A stretch of DNA of 16,092 nucleotides from Acholeplasmataceae bacterium (GCA_023230825.1 JALNWO010000023.1:1-16092); one strand, 5' to 3'; shown: positions 1 to 7,582, counted from the first letter of the stretch. A program made the numbers and translations. Notes: generated by a model from the sequence alone, not told the origin.

Positions 1-926
1 ACCCATTGCATACTTTTATTATTTAACCCCATTGCTTTTAAAATCCCGATTTCACGATACTTCTTTTGAATGCTATAATTGAGCATATTTAAAACAACAA
101 TAAAAATAGTAATAGAAATTAAGACTTCGATCGTTCCAATGACTGCTCTTTGAGCTCTTTGAAGTTCAATAATTCGTCCTAAAGATTCTTGCCAATCATT
201 AACCGTTTCTCTTCCTTTTAAAAGCAGTTTAATCTTTTCTACAACAGCCGTTGAAGTTTCTGGATCATGTAAACTCATCACAATAAAATACGTTCCATAA
301 CTTTGGTTGACCACAGTTGTCCTTGGTAAATATGTAAAATTGTTTTTATAATGAAACCGTCCTGTATCATAAGTGCCTGTTAAGATGAATTCACGACTCT
401 CACCTAAAAAGTTTCCATAAAAGATGAGCCTATCACCAACATCCGCACCTATTTGTTTCGCATATTCATCATCGAGCATGATTTCCATCTTTGTCGGGTC
501 GTTTAGCCTACCTTTAACAAGAGTTTCTTCAATCCCAATCCCAAACATTTCCCGATACGCATACGTTGTTTCAAACTCTTCAGCCACATATAAATAAAAG
601 GGGTGCAGTTGGGTGTTTTCTCCAGCAATGCGAATGTTTCCATTTAAAAAATTTTCATAAAAAACAACATCTACTTCTTCAAATTCCATAATTTGTAAAA
701 TTAGCTTGTCCTCTTCAGATGTGTTCAATTTTCTTTCAACTAACGATGTTCGGACATTTGATGTGTACAACAAAAAATTATCTACAATAATATTTTTTAA
801 TACACTTGACATCGTCAAAATAAAAAATTGGACACCGACCCCGATAATAACCGCGAGCATAATAACCAAATTTTGTAATTTATGATGTTTAATAAACCGA
901 TACGCTGTCTTAAGAGAAAAAAGCAT
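1..926 (-). CDS. FtsX/MacB-type ABC transporter permease, 5' part only
   Basis: Reading the minus strand from the ATG at 926 gives about 308 codons without a stop up to the window edge, so the C-terminus is missing. The protein starts MLFSLKTAYRFIKHHKLQN, then has a hydrophobic segment (about residues 20-41), a long soluble extracytoplasmic region of about 220 residues, and a second hydrophobic segment (about 269-287). The sequence that follows (NYSIQKKYREIGILKAMG) is the typical FtsX-domain cytoplasmic loop after the first core helix. This is the MacB-like periplasmic core plus FtsX layout. It starts 2 bases after the stop of the ATPase gene, so the two should form one exporter or mechanotransmission-type ABC complex in the membrane. 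The substrate cannot be told. An FtsE/FtsX division pair is less likely because of the large extracellular domain. Confidence 0.88.
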   Translation of the reverse strand, partial: MLFSLKTAYRFIKHHKLQNLVIMLAVIIGVGVQFFILTMSSVLKNIIVDNFLLYTSNVRTSLVERKLNTSEEDKLILQIMEFEEVDVVFYENFLNGNIRIAGENTQLHPFYLYVAEEFETTYAYREMFGIGIEETLVKGRLNDPTKMEIMLDDEYAKQIGADVGDRLIFYGNFLGESREFILTGTYDTGRFHYKNNFTYLPRTTVVNQSYGTYFIVMSLHDPETSTAVVEKIKLLLKGRETVNDWQESLGRIIELQRAQRAVIGTIEVLISITIFIVVLNMLNYSIQKKYREIGILKAMGLNNKSMQW

Positions 927-928
927 CG

Positions 929-1615
929 CTAATAAACCTTATCTTCTATAATTTCTCCATCATGGAGGCGAATCACACGCTCATTTTTTTGTGGGGTAAT
1001 TTGATCGTGTGTCACGACAATAAAAGTAATCCCATATGTTTGATGTAAATCACGAATAATTTCATAGACAGAAGCAGCCGCAACCGAATCTAGGTTTCCA
1101 GTCGGTTCATCGGCAATAATAACATCTGGCTTCGCAAAAATAGCTCGAGCAATAGCGGTGCGTTGTTGTTCCCCACCACTCATCTCTTTAGGATAATGGG
1201 TGTACACATGACCCAAGCCAATTTTTTCCATTAGAGCGATTGCGTCTGCTTTAATTTTTTTTGTTATTTTCGTTCCTTGAATTTCTAAGGGAATTAAAAC
1301 ATTTTCTAAAGCCGTAAATTCAGGCATTAAATAATGAAATTGAAAAACAAAGCCTAAGTGATGCGCTCTAAACTTGGCCTTTTCTTTTTCTTTCATTTTA
1401 GTAATTGCTTTATCATTTATCCGAATTTCCCCTTTGGAAACCGAATCAAGACCAGAAATAAGGTTTAACAGTGTTGTTTTACCACTTCCTGAGGCACCAA
1501 CAAGCCAGCTAAAAGAATTTCTCTCAAATGATAAAGTGACGTTCTTTAGAACATCCGTTTTCGTTCTTGTACCATACGTTTTGTAAACGCTTTCAATTTC
1601 AATGATTTTTGCCAT
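929..1615 (-). CDS. ABC transporter ATP-binding protein, LolD/MacB family
   Basis: 228 aa, full length for this family. Visible motifs in order: Walker A GASGSGKTT (about 40-48), Q-loop FQF (91-93), signature MSGGEQQR (145-152), Walker B VIIADEP (165-171) followed by the D-loop GNLDS, and the H-loop histidine in VVTHD (about 203). The ADEPTGNLD form and the compact length are typical of ATPases paired with FtsX-like permeases. It would power the adjacent membrane protein by ATP hydrolysis on the cytoplasmic side. The start is the ATG at 1615, with a modest GGGTGAT ribosome binding site. It has its own promoter candidate and lies behind a terminator, so it is probably a separate unit from the upstream ssb gene. 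Substrate unknown. Confidence 0.95.
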   Translation of the reverse strand: MAKIIEIESVYKTYGTRTKTDVLKNVTLSFERNSFSWLVGASGSGKTTLLNLISGLDSVSKGEIRINDKAITKMKEKEKAKFRAHHLGFVFQFHYLMPEFTALENVLIPLEIQGTKITKKIKADAIALMEKIGLGHVYTHYPKEMSGGEQQRTAIARAIFAKPDVIIADEPTGNLDSVAAASVYEIIRDLHQTYGITFIVVTHDQITPQKNERVIRLHDGEIIEDKVY

Positions 1616-1644
1616 TTAATCACCCATCGTCTATGTTAATTCTT

Positions 1645-1650
1645 ATTATA
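1645..1650 (-). promoter_or_regulatory. -10 element of the ABC transporter promoter
   Basis: On the minus strand a perfect TATAAT, preceded by TG, lies 29 bases upstream of the ABC ATPase ATG and downstream of the ssb terminator. No good -35 is seen at 16-18 bases spacing, so the -10 is the main evidence. Confidence 0.55.
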
Positions 1651-1681
1651 CACGAACAAAGATTAAAAGCATAATTTCCCT

Positions 1682-1711
1682 AAAAAAAAGAAGAAAACAT
1701 TAATTTTCTTC
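1682..1711 (-). terminator. intrinsic terminator after ssb
   Basis: On the minus strand an 8-bp perfect stem GAAGAAAA/TTTTCTTC (arms at 1704-1711 and 1690-1697) with a 6-base loop is followed at once by a run of eight T. The ssb stop codon sits in the loop. The stem is AT-rich, but the U-tract is strong and it precedes a new promoter. Confidence 0.7.
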
Positions 1712-2047
1712 CTTTTCTTCAAATTTGCTTGTGCCAGATAAGAAGGTTATTCTTTCGGCAATCACTTCAAGCATATTCAGTTTTTTCTCCTCATCAAGCT
1801 CGTACTTGTATGTTTGAATTCGTGCTTTAACAGCAATCATCGTCCCTTTCACACAGTATGATTCAGTAGCTGTTGCGAGTCCTTCCCAAACAGTAATTTT
1901 AATAAAGTCTGTATCATAAGTTCCTTCCATGTTTTTAAAGCCGCGTTGAACAGCGAGGACAATATCACTTACCTTTCTTCCGTCGGTTAAAATCCGGATT
2001 TCAGGATCTCTTGCTAAACGACCAACTAACACCAATTGATTCAGCAT
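1700..2047 (-). CDS. ssb: short single-stranded DNA-binding protein (SSB)
   Basis: 115 aa from the ATG at 2047, which has the ribosome binding site AAAGGAG 8 bases upstream. The opening MLNQLVLVGRLARDPEIR and the later TDFIKITVWEGLA and VIAERITFLSG are the OB-fold signature of bacterial SSB. The protein ends about 10 residues after the OB fold with KFEEKEEN. It therefore lacks the long flexible linker and the acidic DDDIPF-like tip through which normal SSB (about 160-175 aa) recruits partner proteins. In length it resembles the secondary SSB of B. subtilis (SsbB, about 113 aa), so a normal SSB probably exists elsewhere in the genome. A longer reading from a TTG at 2104 would add 19 residues but has no SSB similarity and no good ribosome site. 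The gene lies after the M16 peptidase genes and before a terminator. Confidence 0.9.
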   Translation of the reverse strand: MLNQLVLVGRLARDPEIRILTDGRKVSDIVLAVQRGFKNMEGTYDTDFIKITVWEGLATATESYCVKGTMIAVKARIQTYKYELDEEKKLNMLEVIAERITFLSGTSKFEEKEEN

Positions 2048-2169
2048 CTTTGCTTCTCCTTTTTTCTTTACCTTAAACAAAATAAGGCGAAGATGCAAAG
2101 GCAACTTTTATAAATAGGTTCAGTCTATTGATTTTATTTTGATGAAATAAATATAAGGTAAAACAATCT

Positions 2170-3480
2170 TTATTTGTTTCTCCCTTTGTTTAATAAAAAA
2201 GACGATGTTTTCGTCTTTTTATAAATTAAAAGCGCCATTCTGTGTTTTTTTATCCGTTCAATTGCTGTAAACAGATCCGCTAGTGTGAGTGATTGAACAA
2301 CATCAATCATTTCAAATAAAGATCGTTTTTGGAGTTGCGTTCCAGAGTGAATATACGTTTTTGTTTCTAAGTTATTCAAAGCGAAGATATATTGACCTAA
2401 AAACGTTTTTTGATAACGTTCAAACGCTTCTTGCGTTAAATAGTTTTGAACTTCATCTGTTAAATACGTGACAAGCGCTTTTTTAAGTCGATAAATATTT
2501 TTGCTTTCAGCATAAATAACGATGTTTTCTGCTTGTTGAACGAAAGTTGTTTGATAAGAAAAGTTTCTGTTCATCCAATTGTTTTTAATCCACTCTTCAA
2601 TTTTAAGTGATGAAGGCCCTAATAGTAAATTCAGTGCGAGTGTTAAAGCTGCTTCTTGCCGTGCTTTTTCGGCCTCAGGCTTTGTCGATGGATCTAGTTT
2701 AATTCCTATCATCAATTTGTTCATTTGAACGTCTTGCTCAACAACTTCGTAGCGTTTAACCACTGGTTTTGGTTCTTTAGGAAAAACAAGTTTTGGTTTT
2801 AATTTTGGTTTGGCTTGCTGATCATATTGTTTAAAAAATGCTTGCATTTCTGTTAAATTCATTTTTCCTGCAATAACTAGTAAACGTTGATTAGACCCAT
2901 AAAAGTGATTATAGACTTGAGTTAACATGGACGGTGTCACTGTTTGGATAGATGCAATCGTCCCGCCAATTTCATGCTTCATCGGATGATTATGATACAT
3001 GTTTTCTAAAAGATGATTGTACATCACGGATTGGGGATCATCTAAGTACATTTTTAATTCTTCAGCAATAATCAGTTTTTCTTGAGCAACGTTTTCCTCA
3101 GTAAAATAAGGAACGTCTAACATATTTAATAAATGGGTTAAAGCTGGATATAAATGTTCGGTCGCATTAAAGATATACCCCGTCATTGTTCTTGAAGTCA
3201 TCGCGTTCGCATCAACACCTAGTTTGGAAAAATGGTGAAAGGCATCGCCATCCGGCATCGCAAAGATTTTATGTTCTAAAAAATGAGCTATTCCAGGCGG
3301 TAAATAATAGGTTTTATTATCGTACATATACTGTAAATGAAGTGCTCCAAAAGGAAAGGAACACTGCACGTAGGTCGTGTATGTTTCGTCTGTTTTGGGT
3401 AAAAGATGAACAGTCATCCCATTTTTAAGTTTTAAAACATAAAGCGTTTCTTTCAGTTGATCAAAAACGATTTTTTTCAT
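2170..3480 (-). CDS. M16-family zinc metallopeptidase, catalytic partner (YmfH-like)
   Basis: 436 aa. Residues 66-70 read HFLEH, the inverted zinc motif HxxEH of the M16 (pitrilysin/insulinase) family, with the expected downstream glutamate in EKLIIAEELKMY (E140 or E141). Length and general layout match B. subtilis YmfH. No signal peptide or membrane segment is seen, so it should be cytoplasmic. The R/Y substrate-binding motif of M16 C-terminal halves is not evident here; the equivalent region reads GPSSLKIEEWIKNN. That motif is in the gene just upstream, which suggests an obligate heterodimer degrading small peptides. It starts with an ATGA overlap with that partner gene (coupled translation). 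The last codons contain a terminator-like hairpin. The substrate is unknown. Confidence 0.9.
   Translation of the reverse strand: MKKIVFDQLKETLYVLKLKNGMTVHLLPKTDETYTTYVQCSFPFGALHLQYMYDNKTYYLPPGIAHFLEHKIFAMPDGDAFHHFSKLGVDANAMTSRTMTGYIFNATEHLYPALTHLLNMLDVPYFTEENVAQEKLIIAEELKMYLDDPQSVMYNHLLENMYHNHPMKHEIGGTIASIQTVTPSMLTQVYNHFYGSNQRLLVIAGKMNLTEMQAFFKQYDQQAKPKLKPKLVFPKEPKPVVKRYEVVEQDVQMNKLMIGIKLDPSTKPEAEKARQEAALTLALNLLLGPSSLKIEEWIKNNWMNRNFSYQTTFVQQAENIVIYAESKNIYRLKKALVTYLTDEVQNYLTQEAFERYQKTFLGQYIFALNNLETKTYIHSGTQLQKRSLFEMIDVVQSLTLADLFTAIERIKKHRMALLIYKKTKTSSFLLNKGRNK
2195..2220 (-). terminator. terminator-like hairpin inside the 3' end of the M16 gene
   Basis: On the minus strand a 10-bp stem AAAAAGACGA/TCGTCTTTTT with a 5-base loop ends in a run of T. 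It lies over codons 421-429 of the M16 peptidase gene, about 25 bases before its stop. The form is that of an intrinsic terminator, but it is within the coding sequence. Positions may be off by one base. Confidence 0.6.
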
Positions 3481-4682
3481 GACTCATCACCATGTAAAAC
3501 ATAAACGGTTTTTAACTTTAATTGTTTTAAAGCTTGATTTACTTCCTCAAGGGTTACTTTACGGATGCGTTCAAGACGATGATCAAAGGCGGGTAAATCG
3601 GGAAATAAATAATGTAAAAATGCGCGTTTCGTTAAAATGGACTGCGAATCAAAAGAGCTTTTCATTTGATGAAGTAAAAATGATTTTGCATATTCCAGTT
3701 CGATTTCTGTTATTCCTTTCGTCTTTAACGCTTTAACGAGGGCTTTGATTTTTGTCACTGCTTCTTGTCTTTTTTCTAGTTGAACGCCACTAGAAATAAT
3801 CAATGTCCCACGGTAGTAATTGTAAGTTGAGCTAATATAATAACTCAATCCTTCTTCCTCACGGATGATTTTAAACAACCGGCTTTCAGGATAACCGCCA
3901 ACAATCGTATCAACTATTAAAGCCGCCTCATAAAGGGGGTCTGTTCTAACAATAGGAAGCTGGTATCCCATTTTAATGATGGCTTGATTCATGGGCAAAA
4001 ATTCATCAATAACTTCTTCCGTTTGGTTATGGTTCAAATGGTATGTAAGAGTTAATGGTGTATCATTCGCCTTTATTTTCAATTCTTTCAGTTGTTCTAA
4101 CTGATTTTCTGCTAAATCACCGTTAACAATGATTTGAACGTTTTCTTTGGAAAAGGTTGTTTGAAAATAATCCCATAATTGATCATTCGTTAATTTTTTA
4201 ATATCTTTTAATTGCCCAGCAAGAGGATAGCCTGCAAGACTGTTTTTATGAAACAATTCTGAAAAGCGTAAGGATGCATAGCTGTCTTTTTGTTCTTTCA
4301 CCGTTTCCCACTCTTCCATTAGAAAACGTTTTTCCTCGTTAAAGATATCTTGATTAAAATGTTCACGTTTAATAAAAATGTCGTTTATTAAACTAACAAC
4401 ATCACGTAAAAGTGTTTCATCATGAACAAATGTTGGTTGCACAAAAGAAAAAACAAAAGACATCACGCTTAAATTAGCGTGAAGCTCTGTTCTTAATGAA
4501 AGTTGAGCACCGTATAAAGTTTCTAGTTTCTCAATGAACCGGGTTCTTGTCGGTAAAGAACGTGTATGTGAGCCCAATACTTTAGGTAGTAAAAAACGAT
4601 ACACTCGCGTCGCTTTTTCATCAACTGCTGTAAAGTAAAACGCTATTTGTATCGTTTTAAATTGGCTATGAACAGTAATCAT
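3477..4682 (-). CDS. M16-family peptidase homologue, non-catalytic partner (YmfF-like)
   Basis: 401 aa. It has the M16 fold signature in its second half: GGYPESRLFKIIREEEGLSY (about 262-281), carrying the R/Y residues that bind the substrate C-terminus. No HxxEH zinc motif occurs anywhere, so it should be inactive by itself and pair with the downstream HFLEH protein, as with YmfF/YmfH-type pairs. The N-terminus starts straight at the first beta strand region and seems somewhat shorter than B. subtilis YmfF (about 426 aa). The start codon shares one base with the deoD stop (TAATG) and has no good ribosome binding site close by. Translation therefore probably depends on reinitiation after deoD. 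The 3' end overlaps the next gene by 4 bases (ATGA). Confidence 0.88.
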   Translation of the reverse strand: MITVHSQFKTIQIAFYFTAVDEKATRVYRFLLPKVLGSHTRSLPTRTRFIEKLETLYGAQLSLRTELHANLSVMSFVFSFVQPTFVHDETLLRDVVSLINDIFIKREHFNQDIFNEEKRFLMEEWETVKEQKDSYASLRFSELFHKNSLAGYPLAGQLKDIKKLTNDQLWDYFQTTFSKENVQIIVNGDLAENQLEQLKELKIKANDTPLTLTYHLNHNQTEEVIDEFLPMNQAIIKMGYQLPIVRTDPLYEAALIVDTIVGGYPESRLFKIIREEEGLSYYISSTYNYYRGTLIISSGVQLEKRQEAVTKIKALVKALKTKGITEIELEYAKSFLLHQMKSSFDSQSILTKRAFLHYLFPDLPAFDHRLERIRKVTLEEVNQALKQLKLKTVYVLHGDES

Positions 4683-5392
4683 TATAAACTATTTAATGCA
4701 ACTTCCATCATTTTTGTAAAGGCATTTTGTCTTTCTTCGGCAGTGGTTGCTTCATGGGTCACGAGTGAGTCTGAAACCGTTAAAATACAAGCTGCACGTT
4801 TGTTTAAAGCTCTCGCATTTGCGAAAAGGGCGAAACTTTCCATTTCTACTGCTTCAGCACCATATTTTTGGTAAATGTCTTTAAACTCATCTGGATTCAT
4901 GCGGTAAAAAACATCTGATGAATGAATAATGGTTTTTCTTAAAGGAATGTTTAGTTTTTCACTTGCTTTTATTAAACGGTTGTTTAATACTTTTGTGGCG
5001 TTTAAAAGTTTTCTGTTTGAGACACCCATTGTTTTCGCATAGCTCGATTCACTATACGCTTTTTCAACAAGTAAGACATCGTATAACTTTAACTCAGGTG
5101 AGTAGGCCCCACATGAACCGACACGAATGATATTTTCAACATCGTAAAATTTGTAGAGCTCATAACTATAAATTCCAATGCTTGGCATACCCATACCCGA
5201 GCCCATGACGGTGACTTTTTTCTTTCCATAATAACCGGTATAACCGAGCATATTACGGACAGAGTTAATTTCAACGACATTGGTTAAAAAAGTATCTGCG
5301 ATAAATTTCGCTCTTAATGGATCGCCTGGCATTAAAACTGTTTTGGCAATTAAATCCTTGTTTTCTAAACTAATATGAGGTGTTGGAATCAT
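4682..5392 (-). CDS. deoD: purine-nucleoside phosphorylase, DeoD type
   Basis: 236 aa, the normal length. It splits purine (deoxy)ribonucleosides with phosphate into free base and (deoxy)ribose 1-phosphate in the cytoplasm. Visible family residues: H5 in MIPTPHIS, the phosphate-site region MPGDPLRAKF (R27), R46, R90 in IIRVGSCGAY, the nucleoside-binding VEMES (182-186) and the base-site aspartate D208 in TVSDSL. The ATG at 5392 is chosen because the protein then matches the family start and AAGGAG lies 8 bases upstream. A reading extended to 5458 would only add residues encoded inside deoC. The gene overlaps the end of deoC by 23 bases and its stop overlaps the next start (TAATG). With deoC it forms a deoxynucleoside catabolic pair; a phosphopentomutase (deoB) is not in the window. 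Confidence 0.96.
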   Translation of the reverse strand: MIPTPHISLENKDLIAKTVLMPGDPLRAKFIADTFLTNVVEINSVRNMLGYTGYYGKKKVTVMGSGMGMPSIGIYSYELYKFYDVENIIRVGSCGAYSPELKLYDVLLVEKAYSESSYAKTMGVSNRKLLNATKVLNNRLIKASEKLNIPLRKTIIHSSDVFYRMNPDEFKDIYQKYGAEAVEMESFALFANARALNKRAACILTVSDSLVTHEATTAEERQNAFTKMMEVALNSL

Positions 5393-6041
5393 GTGAATCT
5401 CCTTTTTCAATAATTTGAATGCCTCGGGATGTACCAATTCGGTTGGCTCCGGCTTCAATCATTTTCATTGCATCTTCGTATGTTCTAATTCCTCCACTGG
5501 CTTTAACGCCTGCTTTATCTTTCACTGTTTCACGCATTAAGCGAACATGATGTTCGGTTGCGCCAGCAGTTCCAAATCCAGTAGAAGTTTTCACAAAATC
5601 AGCTTTTTCTTCAACAGCCATTTCACAAGCTTTGATAATTTCATCATCAGTTAAGTAGCAGGTTTCTAAAATAACTTTGACCGTTCTTCCTTGTGCTGCT
5701 TCAACGACGGCTTTAATTTCTTCATGGATAATTTCATAACGTTTGTCCTTGAGTGCACCAACATTAATAACCATGTCAATTTCATCTGCACCATCTAAAA
5801 TGGCTTGTTCTGTTTCGTAACGTTTAACACTTGGTAAATGTGTTCCGTGCGGAAAACCAACAACAGTACAAACTAAAACAGCTTCGTTTTTGATTCTTTC
5901 TTTGACATAGCGAACCCAAATAGGATTAATACATAAACTTTGAAACGTATGTGTTTCAGCTTCATGAATGATTTGATCGATTTGTTTTTGACTGACATTC
6001 GCACCTAAAATGGTGTGGTCAATCATTTGGTTGAGTTTCAT
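5370..6041 (-). CDS. deoC: deoxyribose-phosphate aldolase
   Basis: 223 aa, the typical bacterial length. It cleaves 2-deoxyribose 5-phosphate to acetaldehyde and glyceraldehyde 3-phosphate, feeding nucleoside sugar into glycolysis. The Schiff-base lysine is K151 in FVKTSTGF. The second active-site lysine is K180 in GVKASGGIR, and the proton-relay aspartate is D89 in EIDMVINVG. The C-terminal phosphate-binding stretch IGTSRGIQII is intact; the last dozen residues form a polar tail encoded in the deoD overlap. The start ATG at 6041 has AAAGGAG upstream and overlaps the end of the YczE-like gene by 23 bases. Confidence 0.97.
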   Translation of the reverse strand: MKLNQMIDHTILGANVSQKQIDQIIHEAETHTFQSLCINPIWVRYVKERIKNEAVLVCTVVGFPHGTHLPSVKRYETEQAILDGADEIDMVINVGALKDKRYEIIHEEIKAVVEAAQGRTVKVILETCYLTDDEIIKACEMAVEEKADFVKTSTGFGTAGATEHHVRLMRETVKDKAGVKASGGIRTYEDAMKMIEAGANRIGTSRGIQIIEKGDSHDSNTSY

Positions 6042-6690
6042 TGTTCAAAACTCCTTTCACAATGGTTTTTTTAAAGATTTTTGTAAAATAGGAAATCAAG
6101 GCTCCTAAAGTAAAAGTCATAATAATTGTGAATAAATAAACTTGTTCAAACAGCCGAGTCGTTATCAACCCTAAAATAATCGCTGCAGTTAAAAAAGTTA
6201 ACTCGATAATCAGCTTAGATAAGACCATGTTATTTGTCTTCGCATAAATAATGAGCATGATTCTCTCATATGGAGAAGCTGGTAAGCCCGTTAAGATGGT
6301 TAAGGCAACGCCCATAGAACTTATTATAAGGCCAATCGCTGCAAAACTAATTCTCGTTGCTAGATGTTCTAAAAAGGTCGTTGGTAACAAATTTAAAAGA
6401 AACATCCACCCATCAATAAAAAGACCTACAACAAAAATAAAGATTAGACTAATAAACATATCCTTCTCTCGGTTAAGCGCAAAGGCAAATAGAGTTGCGG
6501 CAATACCAGTGAAGATAACAACAGTTCCTAGCGTAATTTGCGGAATCGATTTACTAATCAAAATATGAAGAAAATAATTCATTGCATCGAGTGGGGCTGC
6601 CCCAAGTTGAGAACAAATAATTAAAGATAAACCTAAAGCCACAACGATAAAGCCCACAGTATGAATCACAATTTTATGACGTAATGGCAT
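6019..6690 (-). CDS. YczE/YyaS/YitT-like integral membrane protein
   Basis: 223 aa, very hydrophobic, with about six predicted membrane segments (roughly 8-26, 53-72, 78-99, 113-134, 159-178, 184-203). The first segment is followed by SQLGAAPLDAMNYFL (27-41). A related element, GLPASPYERIM, follows the fourth (135-145), so the protein looks like an internal two-fold repeat. This LGAxPxD element after helix 1 is what I associate with the YczE/YyaS/YitT family, whose function is not established. Its place directly before deoC and deoD, with translational overlap, makes a role in nucleoside or sugar transport possible, but the sequence does not show it. AGGAGG is only 4 bases from the ATG, an unusually short spacing. 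The preceding gene ends 11 bases upstream. Confidence 0.8.
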   Translation of the reverse strand: MPLRHKIVIHTVGFIVVALGLSLIICSQLGAAPLDAMNYFLHILISKSIPQITLGTVVIFTGIAATLFAFALNREKDMFISLIFIFVVGLFIDGWMFLLNLLPTTFLEHLATRISFAAIGLIISSMGVALTILTGLPASPYERIMLIIYAKTNNMVLSKLIIELTFLTAAIILGLITTRLFEQVYLFTIIMTFTLGALISYFTKIFKKTIVKGVLNNETQPND

Positions 6691-6701
6691 AAGGCCTCCT
6701 A

Positions 6702-7559
6702 TTATAAATCAAGTAACTGCTTCAGTTCGACTTTTTCAAAACGATGATCAGCAACGGGAAACTTCCGCCGTTTTAAAATTCGATGGACGCGTTTTAATTG
6801 CTTTTTAGGAACCACTTTTGTCCCTTTAATAAAACCAGGTACATCGAGTAAATAAGGGTCAATAGCGGCACGAACAGCATCTGTCGGAAGCGGTCTGATT
6901 TCGTCTTGAATGCGGTAAAAAATGTAATCGATGTCAGGGGGTAAGACAGTGAGTGTTTGTTCTTGCCATTCGATACCAATGACAAGCTGTTTGTTTTCAA
7001 TTTGTAAAAAGTGATAACGGGGAACGTATGTTTCTAATTCATCGTAGTATTTTTGTAATTCTGAATAATCATCTAAGTAGCGGTAAAGACGTTTTAATTT
7101 TTCTGTTTCCATTAAAAAATAATTACTCATAATGACAGGATTCTTTTCAATATAAGCTCCCTTTAGCATTTCAAATACTTTGAGTAAAACTTCACTCTTA
7201 AAGGGTAGAACGTCTTCAAACATTTCGTTATAAATATGAAAATCAAATCGCTGACAGACTTTTTTTACAATTTCAAAAAGATGATTAGCAACGTAATTAG
7301 GCGTTAAAAGTGGCATTTCTAAACGAAAGTTTAAATCTAAAAAACGCGGATTTAAGCGATAAATATCTGGTACCGTCGATTTTGGAGTAATTAAAAAACG
7401 TGAGGTGTGTCCTAGTCGTGGGTGTTGATATAAAAAGCGAACACTTTGGTTGTCCATTTCAATCCGAAATCCAGGAATGTCTTCGAAAAAAGCAATCAAA
7501 GTATCAATATCAATTTGACGACTTTTCTCTTTGAAAAAATGAAGATTAAATGATGTCAT
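6702..7559 (-). CDS. conserved-looking protein of unknown function, first gene of the deo/M16 operon
   Basis: 285 aa; I do not recognise the family. It has no signal peptide, no membrane segment and a single cysteine (C102), so it is presumably a cytoplasmic soluble protein. The first 85 residues alternate short hydrophobic and aromatic strands (for example FRIEMDNQSVRFLYQHP). The middle (about 88-175) is mostly helical with several aromatic residues. A further strand-rich part (182-206) contains IGIEWQEQTLTVLPP, and the C-terminus has a basic cluster at 246-266 (KGTKVVPKKQLKRVHRILKRR) that could touch nucleic acid. Base composition and codon use look like the neighbours, and the ATG at 7559 follows GGCGGTGG. 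It is preceded by a good promoter and followed 11 bases later by the YczE-like gene. Confidence 0.8.
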   Translation of the reverse strand: MTSFNLHFFKEKSRQIDIDTLIAFFEDIPGFRIEMDNQSVRFLYQHPRLGHTSRFLITPKSTVPDIYRLNPRFLDLNFRLEMPLLTPNYVANHLFEIVKKVCQRFDFHIYNEMFEDVLPFKSEVLLKVFEMLKGAYIEKNPVIMSNYFLMETEKLKRLYRYLDDYSELQKYYDELETYVPRYHFLQIENKQLVIGIEWQEQTLTVLPPDIDYIFYRIQDEIRPLPTDAVRAAIDPYLLDVPGFIKGTKVVPKKQLKRVHRILKRRKFPVADHRFEKVELKQLLDL

Positions 7560-7582
7560 CTTTCCACCGCCTTTACTCTTTT

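Noticed and set aside
2048..2104. 19-residue N-terminal extension of SSB from a TTG
   Set aside because: It would run through the AAAGGAG site of the normal ATG and has no SSB similarity.
2134..2152. AT-only hairpin TTTATTT/AAATAAA between the M16 gene and ssb as a terminator
   Set aside because: No GC pairs and no U-tract follows on the minus strand; likely chance in AT-rich DNA.
5393..5458. N-terminal extension of deoD
   Set aside because: The added residues are encoded within deoC, do not match the family, and the ATG at 5392 has a proper ribosome site.
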